A stretch of 57,492 nt of DNA from Rheinheimera faecalis. GTDB taxonomy: Bacteria > Pseudomonadota > Gammaproteobacteria > Enterobacterales > Alteromonadaceae. Location: assembly GCF_021290965.1 (NCBI RefSeq), contig NZ_JAJOYT010000018.1, positions 1 through 57,492 of the forward strand. Reading direction: 5' to 3'. Shown one piece after another: positions 37,328-45,639 of the stretch (position 1 is its first letter; the number at the start of each line of letters is the position of its first letter). The translations under genes were made by a program, and so were the position numbers. The notes under the pieces are model-generated. The model was not told the origin of the DNA, ran no database searches, and saw only the letters and a program-made list of their open reading frames with translations.

Positions 37328-37427
37328 ATGGTATTCGCTTCCTAGCGTCCTTCAGATCTTTTGCTATGCTTAAACCCTTGGTCCATATCTGCAGATATAA
37401 CAGGTGGCCTATGGGAGTAGTAAACAA

Positions 37428-37955
37428 ATGGATGACCGTCCTTTGTTGCAGCGGCAAAAAGCTTTTACCCTGATAGAACAGATGATCTCCATTCTGGTGC
37501 TGTTAGTACTTGTGGCTGTCGCTGTGCCTTCGTTTACTGATTTATTGGCCCGAAACCGCTTATCGGGTCAGGCCAATGAACTGCTCACCGTGATCCAACT
37601 GGCTCGCTCTGAAGCTATCAAACAAAATCAAACCATACGTTTATGTAAAGCCAATGCAGAGCTGGATGACTGTTCTGCTGCCTCTGGTGCCTGGGACGGT
37701 TGGGTACTGATCGACACCGCCTCTCCGGCTACGGTGATCCGGGCCGGGCGTTTTGACGGCAGGCTGATCATCAGCGCCGCTTTTACTGAGCTGCGTTTTA
37801 GTGGTCAGGGTTTGATCCGAAGTCAAAACAACCAGCCGTTAAATTCAGCCTTTGAGTTGTGTGCCGATGGCGCTGAATTTGCCGACAATGGCAGAACCCT
37901 GACTTTCTTATCCGGTGGGCGCAGCAGCATTCAGCTGTCCCAGTGCGGCAGTTGA
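37428..37955 (+). CDS. fimT: Minor type IV pilin FimT/GspH-like
   Basis: Prepilin of 175 residues; the start is ATG 37428 with GGGAG 10 bases upstream. The type III signal sequence reads QRQKA/FTLIEQMISILVLLV, cut by PilD after A12, with E17 at mature position 5. The residue before the cut is Ala, not the near-universal Gly. The GspH/FimT domain follows, with NRLSGQANELLTVIQLARSEAIK and a C-terminal beta-sandwich with Cys pairs (LCKANAELDDC, ELCADGAEF...QLSQCGS). It opens the minor pilin operon that primes pilus assembly. Confidence 0.9.
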   Translation: MDDRPLLQRQKAFTLIEQMISILVLLVLVAVAVPSFTDLLARNRLSGQANELLTVIQLARSEAIKQNQTIRLCKANAELDDCSAASGAWDGWVLIDTASPATVIRAGRFDGRLIISAAFTELRFSGQGLIRSQNNQPLNSAFELCADGAEFADNGRTLTFLSGGRSSIQLSQCGS

Positions 37956-37967
37956 TAAGGAGCACTG

Positions 37968-38390
37968 ATGCCTAGCCATTGCAACCACAGCAATCCTCAG
38001 AGGTACAGCCAACAAGGCATTGCATTGATAGAAATTCTGATCTCTGTGCTGGTGCTTGGCATCGGTTTGTTGGGGATAGCTGCTTTGCAAAGCAGCTCAG
38101 TGCGCTATAGCCAAAGTGCACAGGAACGAACTACAGCTTTGATCCTGGCTGGCACTTTAACTGAAATCATGAGATCAAACCCTGATGTGGCGCGCTCTGG
38201 CTCTTACGCCGGAGATTGTGAGTCTGAATTGCTGGCCGAATGGGCATTGCAGTTGCAAACTGCAACAGGCACAACAGCCTGTCCTGAAGTGACATGGGAT
38301 GCGGGTGCTGGTGTTTATACCATCAGCATCAGCTGGCAAGATGAGAAGGTGACAGGGGCCACCAACTTTGCAATTCAGGTGCGGCCATGA
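37968..38390 (+). CDS. pilV: Minor type IV pilin PilV
   Basis: Prepilin of 140 residues with AAGGAG before the ATG. The processing site is SQQG17/IALIEILISVLVLGIG, with E22 at mature position 5. The mature protein has the PilV pattern GIGLLGIAALQ...ERTTALILAGTLTEIMRSNP and two cysteines (GDCESE, TTACPEV). PilV, PilW, PilX and PilE form the initiation complex with PilY1 at the pilus tip. It is the second gene of the operon, 12 bases after fimT and overlapping pilW (ATGA). Confidence 0.92.
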   Translation: MPSHCNHSNPQRYSQQGIALIEILISVLVLGIGLLGIAALQSSSVRYSQSAQERTTALILAGTLTEIMRSNPDVARSGSYAGDCESELLAEWALQLQTATGTTACPEVTWDAGAGVYTISISWQDEKVTGATNFAIQVRP

Positions 38391-39319
38391 AGCTGCAACA
38401 GGGTTTTACCTTATCCGAACTGATGATCGCCATGCTGTTGGGTTTGTTGCTGACAGGTTCAGTGATAGGGGTCTACTTATCCAATAGTAAAACGGCCGAA
38501 CTGAATGCTGTGCTTGGCGAGTTACAAAATTCCAGTCGCACCACCTTTGAGCTGATGGCGAATGACATCCGGCGCTCCGGTTATATTGGGTGCGGTAATT
38601 CGTCCCGTGTCGTCAATGTGCTCAATGCGGCCAATGTAGCGGGTTCTGCCTGGGCTATCTGGAATGGCGGTATTGAAGGTTTTGAGCAACCTGCTCCTGC
38701 TATCAACGGCGTTAGTCCGCTCTCCGATACCGACGCTGTCCGGCTGATGTTTGGCTCAGGGCGAAGCTACAGTGTGGAATCTCATGATGCCGCTTTGAGT
38801 CAGTTGGTTCTGAGCTCTGAACATCAAATTCAAAGCGGCGACTTGTTGATCCTCTGTGACGAAGCATTAAGCAGCATTTTCAGTGCAAGCAGTACAGATT
38901 TAACCAGCGTGTTCCACGAAGTCAGCGCCAGCAATTGCACCTCAGGCATGGGCTTTCCATTGTTGTGTGATGGCGCCAGCGGCACTGTAAAACAGTATGC
39001 GGTGAATGCAATGCTGATGAATTTTGATTCAGTCAGCTGGTATATAGCGGCTAGCAGCGATCAACAAAGTACGTCATTATTTCGGGTCAGAAACAACAGC
39101 GCGGCTGAAGAAATTCTTTATGGCGTCAGCGATTTACAGCTGGAGTTTATGGATGAGCGCAGCAGAAGCTGGCGTGATGCTGATCTGGTGGTGGACTGGA
39201 TGGATATTATTTCAGTGCGGATTTCTCTGCAGTTTATTGCCACCGGATCTTCGGATCTTCAGTTACCTGAACAAATGAGCCGGATGAACTACCAGATCAG
39301 CATCAGGAACAGGATTTAG
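38387..39319 (+). CDS. pilW: Minor type IV pilin PilW
   Basis: Prepilin of 310 residues. The processing site is KLQQG6/FTLSELMIAMLLGLLL, with E11 at mature position 5. The long C-terminal domain has the PilW features RTTFELMANDIRRSGYIGC, SVSWYIAASSD and ELQLEFMDERSRSWRDAD-like strands near LYGVSDLQLEFMDE. The start overlaps the pilV stop (ATGA) and pilX begins 2 bases after it, so translation is coupled throughout. It works in the tip-priming complex. Confidence 0.92.
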   Translation: MKLQQGFTLSELMIAMLLGLLLTGSVIGVYLSNSKTAELNAVLGELQNSSRTTFELMANDIRRSGYIGCGNSSRVVNVLNAANVAGSAWAIWNGGIEGFEQPAPAINGVSPLSDTDAVRLMFGSGRSYSVESHDAALSQLVLSSEHQIQSGDLLILCDEALSSIFSASSTDLTSVFHEVSASNCTSGMGFPLLCDGASGTVKQYAVNAMLMNFDSVSWYIAASSDQQSTSLFRVRNNSAAEEILYGVSDLQLEFMDERSRSWRDADLVVDWMDIISVRISLQFIATGSSDLQLPEQMSRMNYQISIRNRI

Positions 39320-39321
39320 CT

Positions 39322-39846
39322 ATGAAAACCACAGCCCGGTCCTCTTATCCCGCACAGCAGCAAGGTATAGCGCTGGTGATCAGTTTATTACTACTATTGG
39401 CCATTACGCTGGTGGCTGTCAGCAGTATGCAATCAAGCTTATTGCAGGAACGTATGAGTGCCAATTTGTACGACAGGCAATTGTCTTATCAACAAGTTGA
39501 AGCGGCTTTGCTGGAAGCTGAGGTGATGTTAAACGTCAATGATCCTGTGGCTCTGATTGATGGTGCCGGTGTTTATGATTTGCCTGTAGCCGGGGCTGAA
39601 GACCGTTGGAATGACAATGGTTTGCTTTGGTTGTCTGCTACGACATTAAACGAAGACAGCGAAACTGGTGCTCAGTATCTGATTGAATACATGGGCGACT
39701 GGCCCTATCCGCCTGAATGTGCTGATGTCGCCAGTAAAGATAAAATTTCAGTAGGGTGTTTATCACCTACTTTCCGTATTACGGCACGCACAGTGTCGGA
39801 CAACGGCAGAGCTGCTGTCATGCTGCAAAGTTTGTTCAGACGCTAA
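39322..39846 (+). CDS. pilX: Minor type IV pilin PilX
   Basis: Prepilin of 174 residues. The processing site is AQQQG15/IALVISLLLLLAITLV. Position 5 of the mature protein is Ile rather than Glu, as is normal for PilX, which then can enter the complex differently. After the helix comes SMQSSLLQERMSANLYDRQLSYQ, the conserved PilX/N-terminal pattern, and a C-terminal domain with a Cys pair (PPECADVASKDKISVGC). It sits between pilW and pilY1 in the operon. Confidence 0.92.
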   Translation: MKTTARSSYPAQQQGIALVISLLLLLAITLVAVSSMQSSLLQERMSANLYDRQLSYQQVEAALLEAEVMLNVNDPVALIDGAGVYDLPVAGAEDRWNDNGLLWLSATTLNEDSETGAQYLIEYMGDWPYPPECADVASKDKISVGCLSPTFRITARTVSDNGRAAVMLQSLFRR

Positions 39847-39864
39847 ACTGCAAAGGCTGATGTA

Positions 39865-42800
39865 ATGAAAATAAATACATCCTGCACAAAAATTATGCTG
39901 GTGAGCCTGATGTTCACCAGTTTTTGTAGTCTGGCGGCGCTGGATTTAACTTCGCCCCCCCTGCAAACCGGCAGCTCAGTAGAACCGAATATCATGTTTA
40001 TGATTGATGACTCGGGTTCTATGCACTGGGAAATCACACCTGATTTGTATGCCGATGATCCGCATTATGTGTACCCCAGAGTCACAGGGATTTACGGTGA
40101 TTCGGATGCGACGCATCAGGTGGTGTCATTTCGGGATGAAAGTAACGCAACTAACCTCAACGCAGCCAATAACAACGAAGCTTTATTTGCCAGAGCGCTG
40201 CGCTCTTATGCGCTGAACAAGTCCTACTATAATCCGTCTATTACTTATAAACCCTGGATTAAAGCGGACGGTACTTCCTATCCAAACTCTAATCCGGCAG
40301 CCGCTTACCATCATCCGTTTCGAACCTTCAAAGGCAGTCGTAACCTGACAGTCAATGAAACTTCCAGCGCAGGATGGCGCTATTGCACTATTACCGCCAC
40401 AGCTAAAAGCAGCTGCCAGAATGTAACAGCCAGCCGTACTTTTTACCCTGCTGTGTATTACAACCATACAGGCGGCAGTTTATTTACCTACACCAATTAC
40501 CAGCGTATAGAAATTAACGCTGCGACTTTAAGTTATAGCGGCGAAGGGCGGGAAAATCGCACAGACTGCACAGCTGGCACTTGCAGTTATGCGCAGGAGA
40601 TGCAGAACTTTGCTAACTGGTATACCTATTACCGTTCTCGTTTATTGGCTTCACAGGCTGGTATAGGCCGGGCTTTTTCTACCCAAACTGAAGCGTTACG
40701 GGTTGGTTTTGGCGCGATAAACAAAGGCAGCAGTACTGTCGATGGGGCCGCTGTCAGCACTGTGATCAACGGGGTGCGGCCCTTTACCGGTGGTGACAAA
40801 CAAAGTTTTTACGATCAGCTGTACGAGCGGGTATACGACTACAACGGCACACCATTGCGTAAGGCGCTTAATGATGCAGGCTTGTATTACTCCAGAACAG
40901 ACAACAAAGGGCCTTGGGGTGGAACCCCGGGTACAGACGATGACACCCAACATATTATGTGTCGTCAAAGTTACAGCATATTAATGACAGACGGTTACTG
41001 GAGTGAAGACACTGCCTCACAAGCCCAGACGGCGGCGGCGCGCTCCAATAACGACGGCAGTACCAGCAACAACCAAACCATTCCAAAGCCTGGTGGAACT
41101 TCTTATGTGTACGCAGCAACAGGGCCTTTTTCTGACGGGCGCAGCAATACATTGGCCGACGTAGCTATGTATTACTGGAAACGGGATTTACGCACCGATC
41201 TGGATAATTTAGTGCCGACCAGTCCGATTAACCCTGCATTTTGGCAACATATGGTGACTTTTGGTGTTGGGCTTGGTGTGGAAGGCACTATCAGTTCCAG
41301 CACAGCTTTTAACGCCATAGGCGCAAGTAGCGCTATTTCCTGGCCTGATCCTCTGGCCACTCAACCGGCAAAAATTGATGATTTATTGCATGCGGCAGTC
41401 AACAGCAGAGGTGGTTTTTTTAGTGCCGCTGACCCAGACACTTTTGCCACAGGCTTATCCAATACCTTATCCGCTATTATTGCCCGTGTCGCTTCCGGCT
41501 CGAATTTAGCCGGCACCACCACTTCATTGCAGGCTGAGCAAAGCGTGTATCAGGGCCGTTTTAATAGTGGCGACTGGAGTGGTGATCTGGTGAATTACAA
41601 CATTGAAGACACCACCAGTTATGTCTGGAGTGCGGCTGAAGAAATGCCGGACTGGGACGACAGAGTGATTTATTTTGGCAAAACCGAAACCTCTGCGGAC
41701 ATATTTATCTGGGCGAATTTAACCAGTGGCGCAGGTAGCCAGCAGGAAGCGCTGGTAAGTAGCAATGTGGTGGATTACCTGCGAGGCAATCCGGCGCAAG
41801 AGCAACAAAATGGCGGCAGCTATCGCAATAGATCCACAGCCTTAGGTGATATAGCCAACTCTTCGCCTGTTTATGTTGGCGCTCCTGTTAATTTTAATTA
41901 TCACTCGTACAACTGGCCTGAAGCCAGCAGTTACAAGGCACATGTCGCCGCTTACAAAGCCCGTCAGCCACTGATTTATGTCGGCGCTAATGATGGGATG
42001 TTGCATGCGTTTAATGCGACAACAGGAGCTGAGGCTTTTGCTTATGTACCACGCCAAATGCTGACCGCCGCGACAAACCTGAAAGCGTTAAGTGAACCCA
42101 ATGTCAGTGGTGTGATTCAAAAAGATTATTTTGTGGATGGCACAGCAGTGTCGGCCGATGTTTATTTTGACGGCAGTTGGCGCACAGTATTAGTGGGCAG
42201 CACCGGGCGCGGAGGGAACAGTATCTTTGCTCTGGATATTACCAATCCGTCACAAATCAGCGAGGCCAGTTTATTGTGGGATAAAAGTTATCCTCAGTTA
42301 GGGATCACTACAGCCAAACCTATTATCACCCGTTTAAATAACGGCAAATGGGCTGTGGTGATTGGCTATGGTTACAACAACAGCACGGGACGGCCAGGTT
42401 TGTTGGTGCTGGATATTGAGACCGGTGAATCTATGGTTAGTGGGGATGATTTAGAGGTGGCGACAGGTTCCGGCGACAACGGCCTGGGCCAGATTGAAGG
42501 CTGGGACTACAGCAAAAACGGCAATACCGACTGGTTTTTTGCCGGAGATTTACAAGGCAATGTCTGGAAGTTTGATTTATCGTCCAATAACCCCAGCAAC
42601 TGGGCTGTGGCTTATGGCGGCGGCCCTTTGTATCAGGCTGAAGATGCAGCAGGTGATCCACAGTCCATCACAGGTGGCATAGCGCTTGGCTCTGAACCTA
42701 AAACCGGCAAGCTATGGGTGTTTTTTGGCACAGGCCGTTATCTGGAAACTCCGGATCCTCAACTGGACGACGAGCAAAGCTGGTATGGCATTATGGATGG

Positions 42801-43320
42801 TACGGCTTTATCTGGCCGCACTTTACTGAAAGAGCGCATTTTAACCAATGTCAGCCACAGCAATGGCACAGAAGGGCGCACTGTCTCTTCTTCTGCAGCC
42901 AATGACATGGCGGGTTTTAAAGGCTGGTTTATCGACTTACCCGATGAGCGCGAGCGTATAGTGTCTTCGCCCCGTTTGGTCGGCACGACCTTAGTGGTCA
43001 ACAGTATTATTCCCGATAGTAATGTGTGTAATCCGGAAGGGGATGGCTACGTGATGGCAATAGATCCTTTTCACGGTGGCCGGTTGAAATACCACTTCTT
43101 TGATATTTCAGGCGACGAAGATTTTAATCAGGACGATGGCGTGAGCGAAGGCGATGAGGTGGTGGAATTATCCGGCGTACGTTTTGACAGTATGCCCACT
43201 GAACCGCTGTTTTTTGAAGACAAAATGGCGGTGGGCTTAGCCGACACCAATGTGGTGAATTTAGATGTAAACACCCAAATCAGACGTGGCCGGGTGTCAT
43301 GGCGCGAGGTAGACAACTAA
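39865..43320 (+). CDS. pilY1: Type IV pilus tip adhesin/assembly factor PilY1
   Basis: Large exported protein of 1151 residues, mechanosensor and adhesin at the pilus tip. A signal peptide ends near residue 25. A von Willebrand factor A-like domain carries the MIDAS motif DDSGS (48-52) and a second half with YSILMTDGYWSE. The C-terminal PilY1 beta-propeller (about 560-1060) has repeated blades (QPLIYVGANDGMLHAFNATT, DWFFAGDLQGNVWKFDLS) and the calcium-loop pattern DYSKNGNTD near residue 880. A further acidic loop, GDEDFNQDDGVSEGDE, lies near 1085. Its stop overlaps the pilE start (TAATG). Confidence 0.95.
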   Translation: MKINTSCTKIMLVSLMFTSFCSLAALDLTSPPLQTGSSVEPNIMFMIDDSGSMHWEITPDLYADDPHYVYPRVTGIYGDSDATHQVVSFRDESNATNLNAANNNEALFARALRSYALNKSYYNPSITYKPWIKADGTSYPNSNPAAAYHHPFRTFKGSRNLTVNETSSAGWRYCTITATAKSSCQNVTASRTFYPAVYYNHTGGSLFTYTNYQRIEINAATLSYSGEGRENRTDCTAGTCSYAQEMQNFANWYTYYRSRLLASQAGIGRAFSTQTEALRVGFGAINKGSSTVDGAAVSTVINGVRPFTGGDKQSFYDQLYERVYDYNGTPLRKALNDAGLYYSRTDNKGPWGGTPGTDDDTQHIMCRQSYSILMTDGYWSEDTASQAQTAAARSNNDGSTSNNQTIPKPGGTSYVYAATGPFSDGRSNTLADVAMYYWKRDLRTDLDNLVPTSPINPAFWQHMVTFGVGLGVEGTISSSTAFNAIGASSAISWPDPLATQPAKIDDLLHAAVNSRGGFFSAADPDTFATGLSNTLSAIIARVASGSNLAGTTTSLQAEQSVYQGRFNSGDWSGDLVNYNIEDTTSYVWSAAEEMPDWDDRVIYFGKTETSADIFIWANLTSGAGSQQEALVSSNVVDYLRGNPAQEQQNGGSYRNRSTALGDIANSSPVYVGAPVNFNYHSYNWPEASSYKAHVAAYKARQPLIYVGANDGMLHAFNATTGAEAFAYVPRQMLTAATNLKALSEPNVSGVIQKDYFVDGTAVSADVYFDGSWRTVLVGSTGRGGNSIFALDITNPSQISEASLLWDKSYPQLGITTAKPIITRLNNGKWAVVIGYGYNNSTGRPGLLVLDIETGESMVSGDDLEVATGSGDNGLGQIEGWDYSKNGNTDWFFAGDLQGNVWKFDLSSNNPSNWAVAYGGGPLYQAEDAAGDPQSITGGIALGSEPKTGKLWVFFGTGRYLETPDPQLDDEQSWYGIMDGTALSGRTLLKERILTNVSHSNGTEGRTVSSSAANDMAGFKGWFIDLPDERERIVSSPRLVGTTLVVNSIIPDSNVCNPEGDGYVMAIDPFHGGRLKYHFFDISGDEDFNQDDGVSEGDEVVELSGVRFDSMPTEPLFFEDKMAVGLADTNVVNLDVNTQIRRGRVSWREVDN

Positions 43321-43745
43321 TGCAAACAAGCAAAGATCGTGGCTTTTCCCTGATTGAGCTGTTAATCGCTATCACCATAGTCGGCACCTTAACCGCCATA
43401 GCTGTGCCTTCTTATCAGGGCTATATGCTCAGCAGCGCCAGAGCAAGCGCCGCCGCCTGTTTGTTGGAATACGCTCAGTTTATGGAAAGGGTGTATACCA
43501 CCAATATGACCTACGCCACCAACAATGGCGATACCACTGAATTGCCAGAACTGCAGTGCAGCAACGACTTATCTGAACGTTTTAGTTTTGATCTGGATGA
43601 TTTGGACAGCCGCACTTTTACGCTGACCGCAACGGCCACTGGCGCTCAAAGTGACGACGATTGTTCGTCCTTAAGTTACAACCAGGCGGGGATAAAAGGC
43701 GCCAACGGTGGCACTGGTGCGACCATTGTGAAAAAGTGCTGGTAA
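43320..43745 (+). CDS. pilE: Minor type IV pilin PilE
   Basis: Prepilin of 141 residues starting at ATG 43320, inside the pilY1 stop codon. The processing site is SKDRG8/FSLIELLIAITIVGTLTAIA, with E13 at mature position 5. The remainder matches PilE/ComP-type minor pilins: VPSYQGYMLSSARASAAACLLEYAQFMERVYTTN and terminal Cys (DDCSSL...VKKCW). It closes the canonical set and is followed after 57 bases by a second set on the same strand. Confidence 0.93.
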   Translation: MQTSKDRGFSLIELLIAITIVGTLTAIAVPSYQGYMLSSARASAAACLLEYAQFMERVYTTNMTYATNNGDTTELPELQCSNDLSERFSFDLDDLDSRTFTLTATATGAQSDDDCSSLSYNQAGIKGANGGTGATIVKKCW

Positions 43746-43802
43746 GATTTGACCTTTTAAGGAACAGAGGTAAATTTAAGGTAAACGGACTTTGACAGGC
43801 GC

Positions 43803-44300
43803 ATGGATATGCCAAATGCCTCTGGTTTTACCTTAACCGAAGTTCTGATCAGTTTATTATTGTTGTGCCTGACAGGTTTGGGCGCGTTAAGTGTTTCTTT
43901 GCTTGCCCGTCAGCAAGTCATTATGGCGACACAGCAAACCATTGCTTTGTCCCTGACCACTGAATTGGCTGGACGAATGGCAAGCCATGATAGTTCCGCT
44001 GAACATTATCAGGGTATACATCCACTCTGGACTACAGAGCAGCCGACCGATTGTACTGAAGAGCATTCTTGTGATGCAGAACAACTGAGTCAGTATCATT
44101 TATACAGCACCTTAAGTGCTTCTGGTCATCCTCAAACTTTGCAGTTATTGCAGCAACCCGCACTTTGTATTCGTCAGCAGGCTGATCAACTACTAGTGCA
44201 GTTAAGCTGGCGCTCTTTGGCTAAAGTGCAAATTCAACGCCCCACATCCGTCTGTGATGTATCGCCAAACCGGCTGCAAGTTTCTATGGTGGTGCCTTGA
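43803..44300 (+). CDS. PilV-like prepilin, second minor pilin set
   Basis: Prepilin of 165 residues. The processing site is PNASG8/FTLTEVLISLLLLCLTG, with E13 at mature position 5. The next segment, LGALSVSLLARQQVIMATQQ, and four or more cysteines in the globular part (TDCTEEHSC, ALCIRQQ, TSVCDV) fit a PilV/PulI-type role. Similarity to the first PilV lies mainly in the N-terminal helix, so the copy is old or acquired. It begins the second block, possibly co-transcribed with the first operon. Confidence 0.8.
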   Translation: MDMPNASGFTLTEVLISLLLLCLTGLGALSVSLLARQQVIMATQQTIALSLTTELAGRMASHDSSAEHYQGIHPLWTTEQPTDCTEEHSCDAEQLSQYHLYSTLSASGHPQTLQLLQQPALCIRQQADQLLVQLSWRSLAKVQIQRPTSVCDVSPNRLQVSMVVP

Positions 44301-44301
44301 G

Positions 44302-45243
44302 ATGCGCGGTTTCACTTTACTGGAATTGCTGGTCAGCCTGACTTTGGGTTTGGTACTGATGACCTTTTTGATTGGGACTGTATTGGCGACTCAGCAGTCC
44401 AATCGTCAAACTCAGCAGTTAGTGCAATTGCAGCAGAATAGTCAGATGCTGATGAGCCTGTTTCAGTCTGAACTACCTAATCTGATGTTTTTTGCCGGTC
44501 GTAGTCTGGCTGATGTGGCGTCCGCTTCCCATCAGCTTGCTCCTGTACTGGGCGACTGTGTAGCGGAAATTGATGCAGGTAGTTTTCCTGTCAAAGGTCA
44601 GCCCTATCTGAGTTTGTATGCGGAGTTGGTGCAGCAATACAATCATCTGGATTGCTTAAGCCAGCCCAAACCCGGCTCTGAATTATTGCAGTTCAAACGT
44701 ATTGTCGGCAGCAGTTTGGCGGCGACTCAGATGCGCTCAAACCGGTTTTATTTTGAAACTTCAGCGGCAAGCAGCCAATTTGTCACCAGCTCAAGTGCGG
44801 ATCTGGTGCCTGATTCCATCTATTGGCCTTTTACTCATCAGGTTTTTTATATCAGTGAACAAAAACACGCTGGCGAGATAGTGCCGGTGCTGATGCGTAA
44901 ACGTTTGATCCGCAACGCCGCAGGCCAAAGCATTATGAGCACAGATTCTGTGATGGATGGGGTCGAGAGGATGCACTTTGAATTTGGTATGGATGCCAAT
45001 TTAGATGGTCAGGTTGACTATTACCTGAGTACAGAACAAATGCAGCCAGAGCATTGGCAACAACAGAAGCATCGCATTATCAATATTAAGTTTTACCTGC
45101 TGTTACGCAGTTTAGACGAGGATTTTAGTTACCAAAACAATCAGCTTTATCAGATGGGGCAAGAGTGGTTTAAAGCTCCTTCTGATCCGTTTCGACGCCT
45201 GTTAGTCAGCAGTTCTGTGGCATTTAGCAACACACGCTTATAA
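44302..45243 (+). CDS. PilW-like prepilin, second minor pilin set
   Basis: Prepilin of 313 residues; start ATG 44302, one base after the previous stop. It has an extremely short leader, MRG/FTLLELLVSLTLGLVLM, with Glu at mature position 5. The C-terminal domain has a PilW/PulJ-type layout: NSQMLMSLFQSELPNLMFFAG near the start, RFYFETSA, and GVERMHFEFGMDANLDGQVD before the end, where an acidic DANLDGQVD loop could bind calcium. It differs strongly from the first PilW in the globular part. Confidence 0.8.
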   Translation: MRGFTLLELLVSLTLGLVLMTFLIGTVLATQQSNRQTQQLVQLQQNSQMLMSLFQSELPNLMFFAGRSLADVASASHQLAPVLGDCVAEIDAGSFPVKGQPYLSLYAELVQQYNHLDCLSQPKPGSELLQFKRIVGSSLAATQMRSNRFYFETSAASSQFVTSSSADLVPDSIYWPFTHQVFYISEQKHAGEIVPVLMRKRLIRNAAGQSIMSTDSVMDGVERMHFEFGMDANLDGQVDYYLSTEQMQPEHWQQQKHRIINIKFYLLLRSLDEDFSYQNNQLYQMGQEWFKAPSDPFRRLLVSSSVAFSNTRL

Positions 45244-45255
45244 AAGGAGGTCGTT

Positions 45256-45639
45256 ATGATGTTGAGTTCAAAAGGTTTTATTCTGGTCACTACCTTAATA
45301 TTAATGCTGATTTTAAGTTGCATGACCTTACCCATGCTGGTTCAAACACAATTAAGTCAAAAGTTGGCAGGCAGTGCCACTTTAGCTTCTCAATTAAAGC
45401 AACAAACTCACAGTAAGCATGTACAGCAAATACGGCAGCTTAAGCAAGGATCAGCGGAAGCTGGTATTTTTGTCCTGATCCCCTGTCCTGCAGTGTATGC
45501 CGCCTGGAGTGATATCTCGCTAAAGTGCGAGTGGCATCAGGTTCAGACGACGGAGCGATCTGTCCATCATCAACATAGTGTCACCAGCTTTCTGGTCAGG
45601 CAATCTTTGCCTGAAGGAGGCAGGGATGGAATTTTATAG
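45256..45639 (+). CDS. PilX-like prepilin, second minor pilin set
   Basis: Short prepilin of 127 residues with a strong AAAGGAGG site. The processing site is MLSSKG7/FILVTTLILMLILSCMTLP. Mature position 5 is Thr, so the Glu is missing as in PilX. The globular part is small (about 90 residues) with two cysteines (IPCPAV, LKCEWH), compared with 174 residues for the first PilX. It overlaps the next gene by 14 bases. Confidence 0.7.
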   Translation: MMLSSKGFILVTTLILMLILSCMTLPMLVQTQLSQKLAGSATLASQLKQQTHSKHVQQIRQLKQGSAEAGIFVLIPCPAVYAAWSDISLKCEWHQVQTTERSVHHQHSVTSFLVRQSLPEGGRDGIL

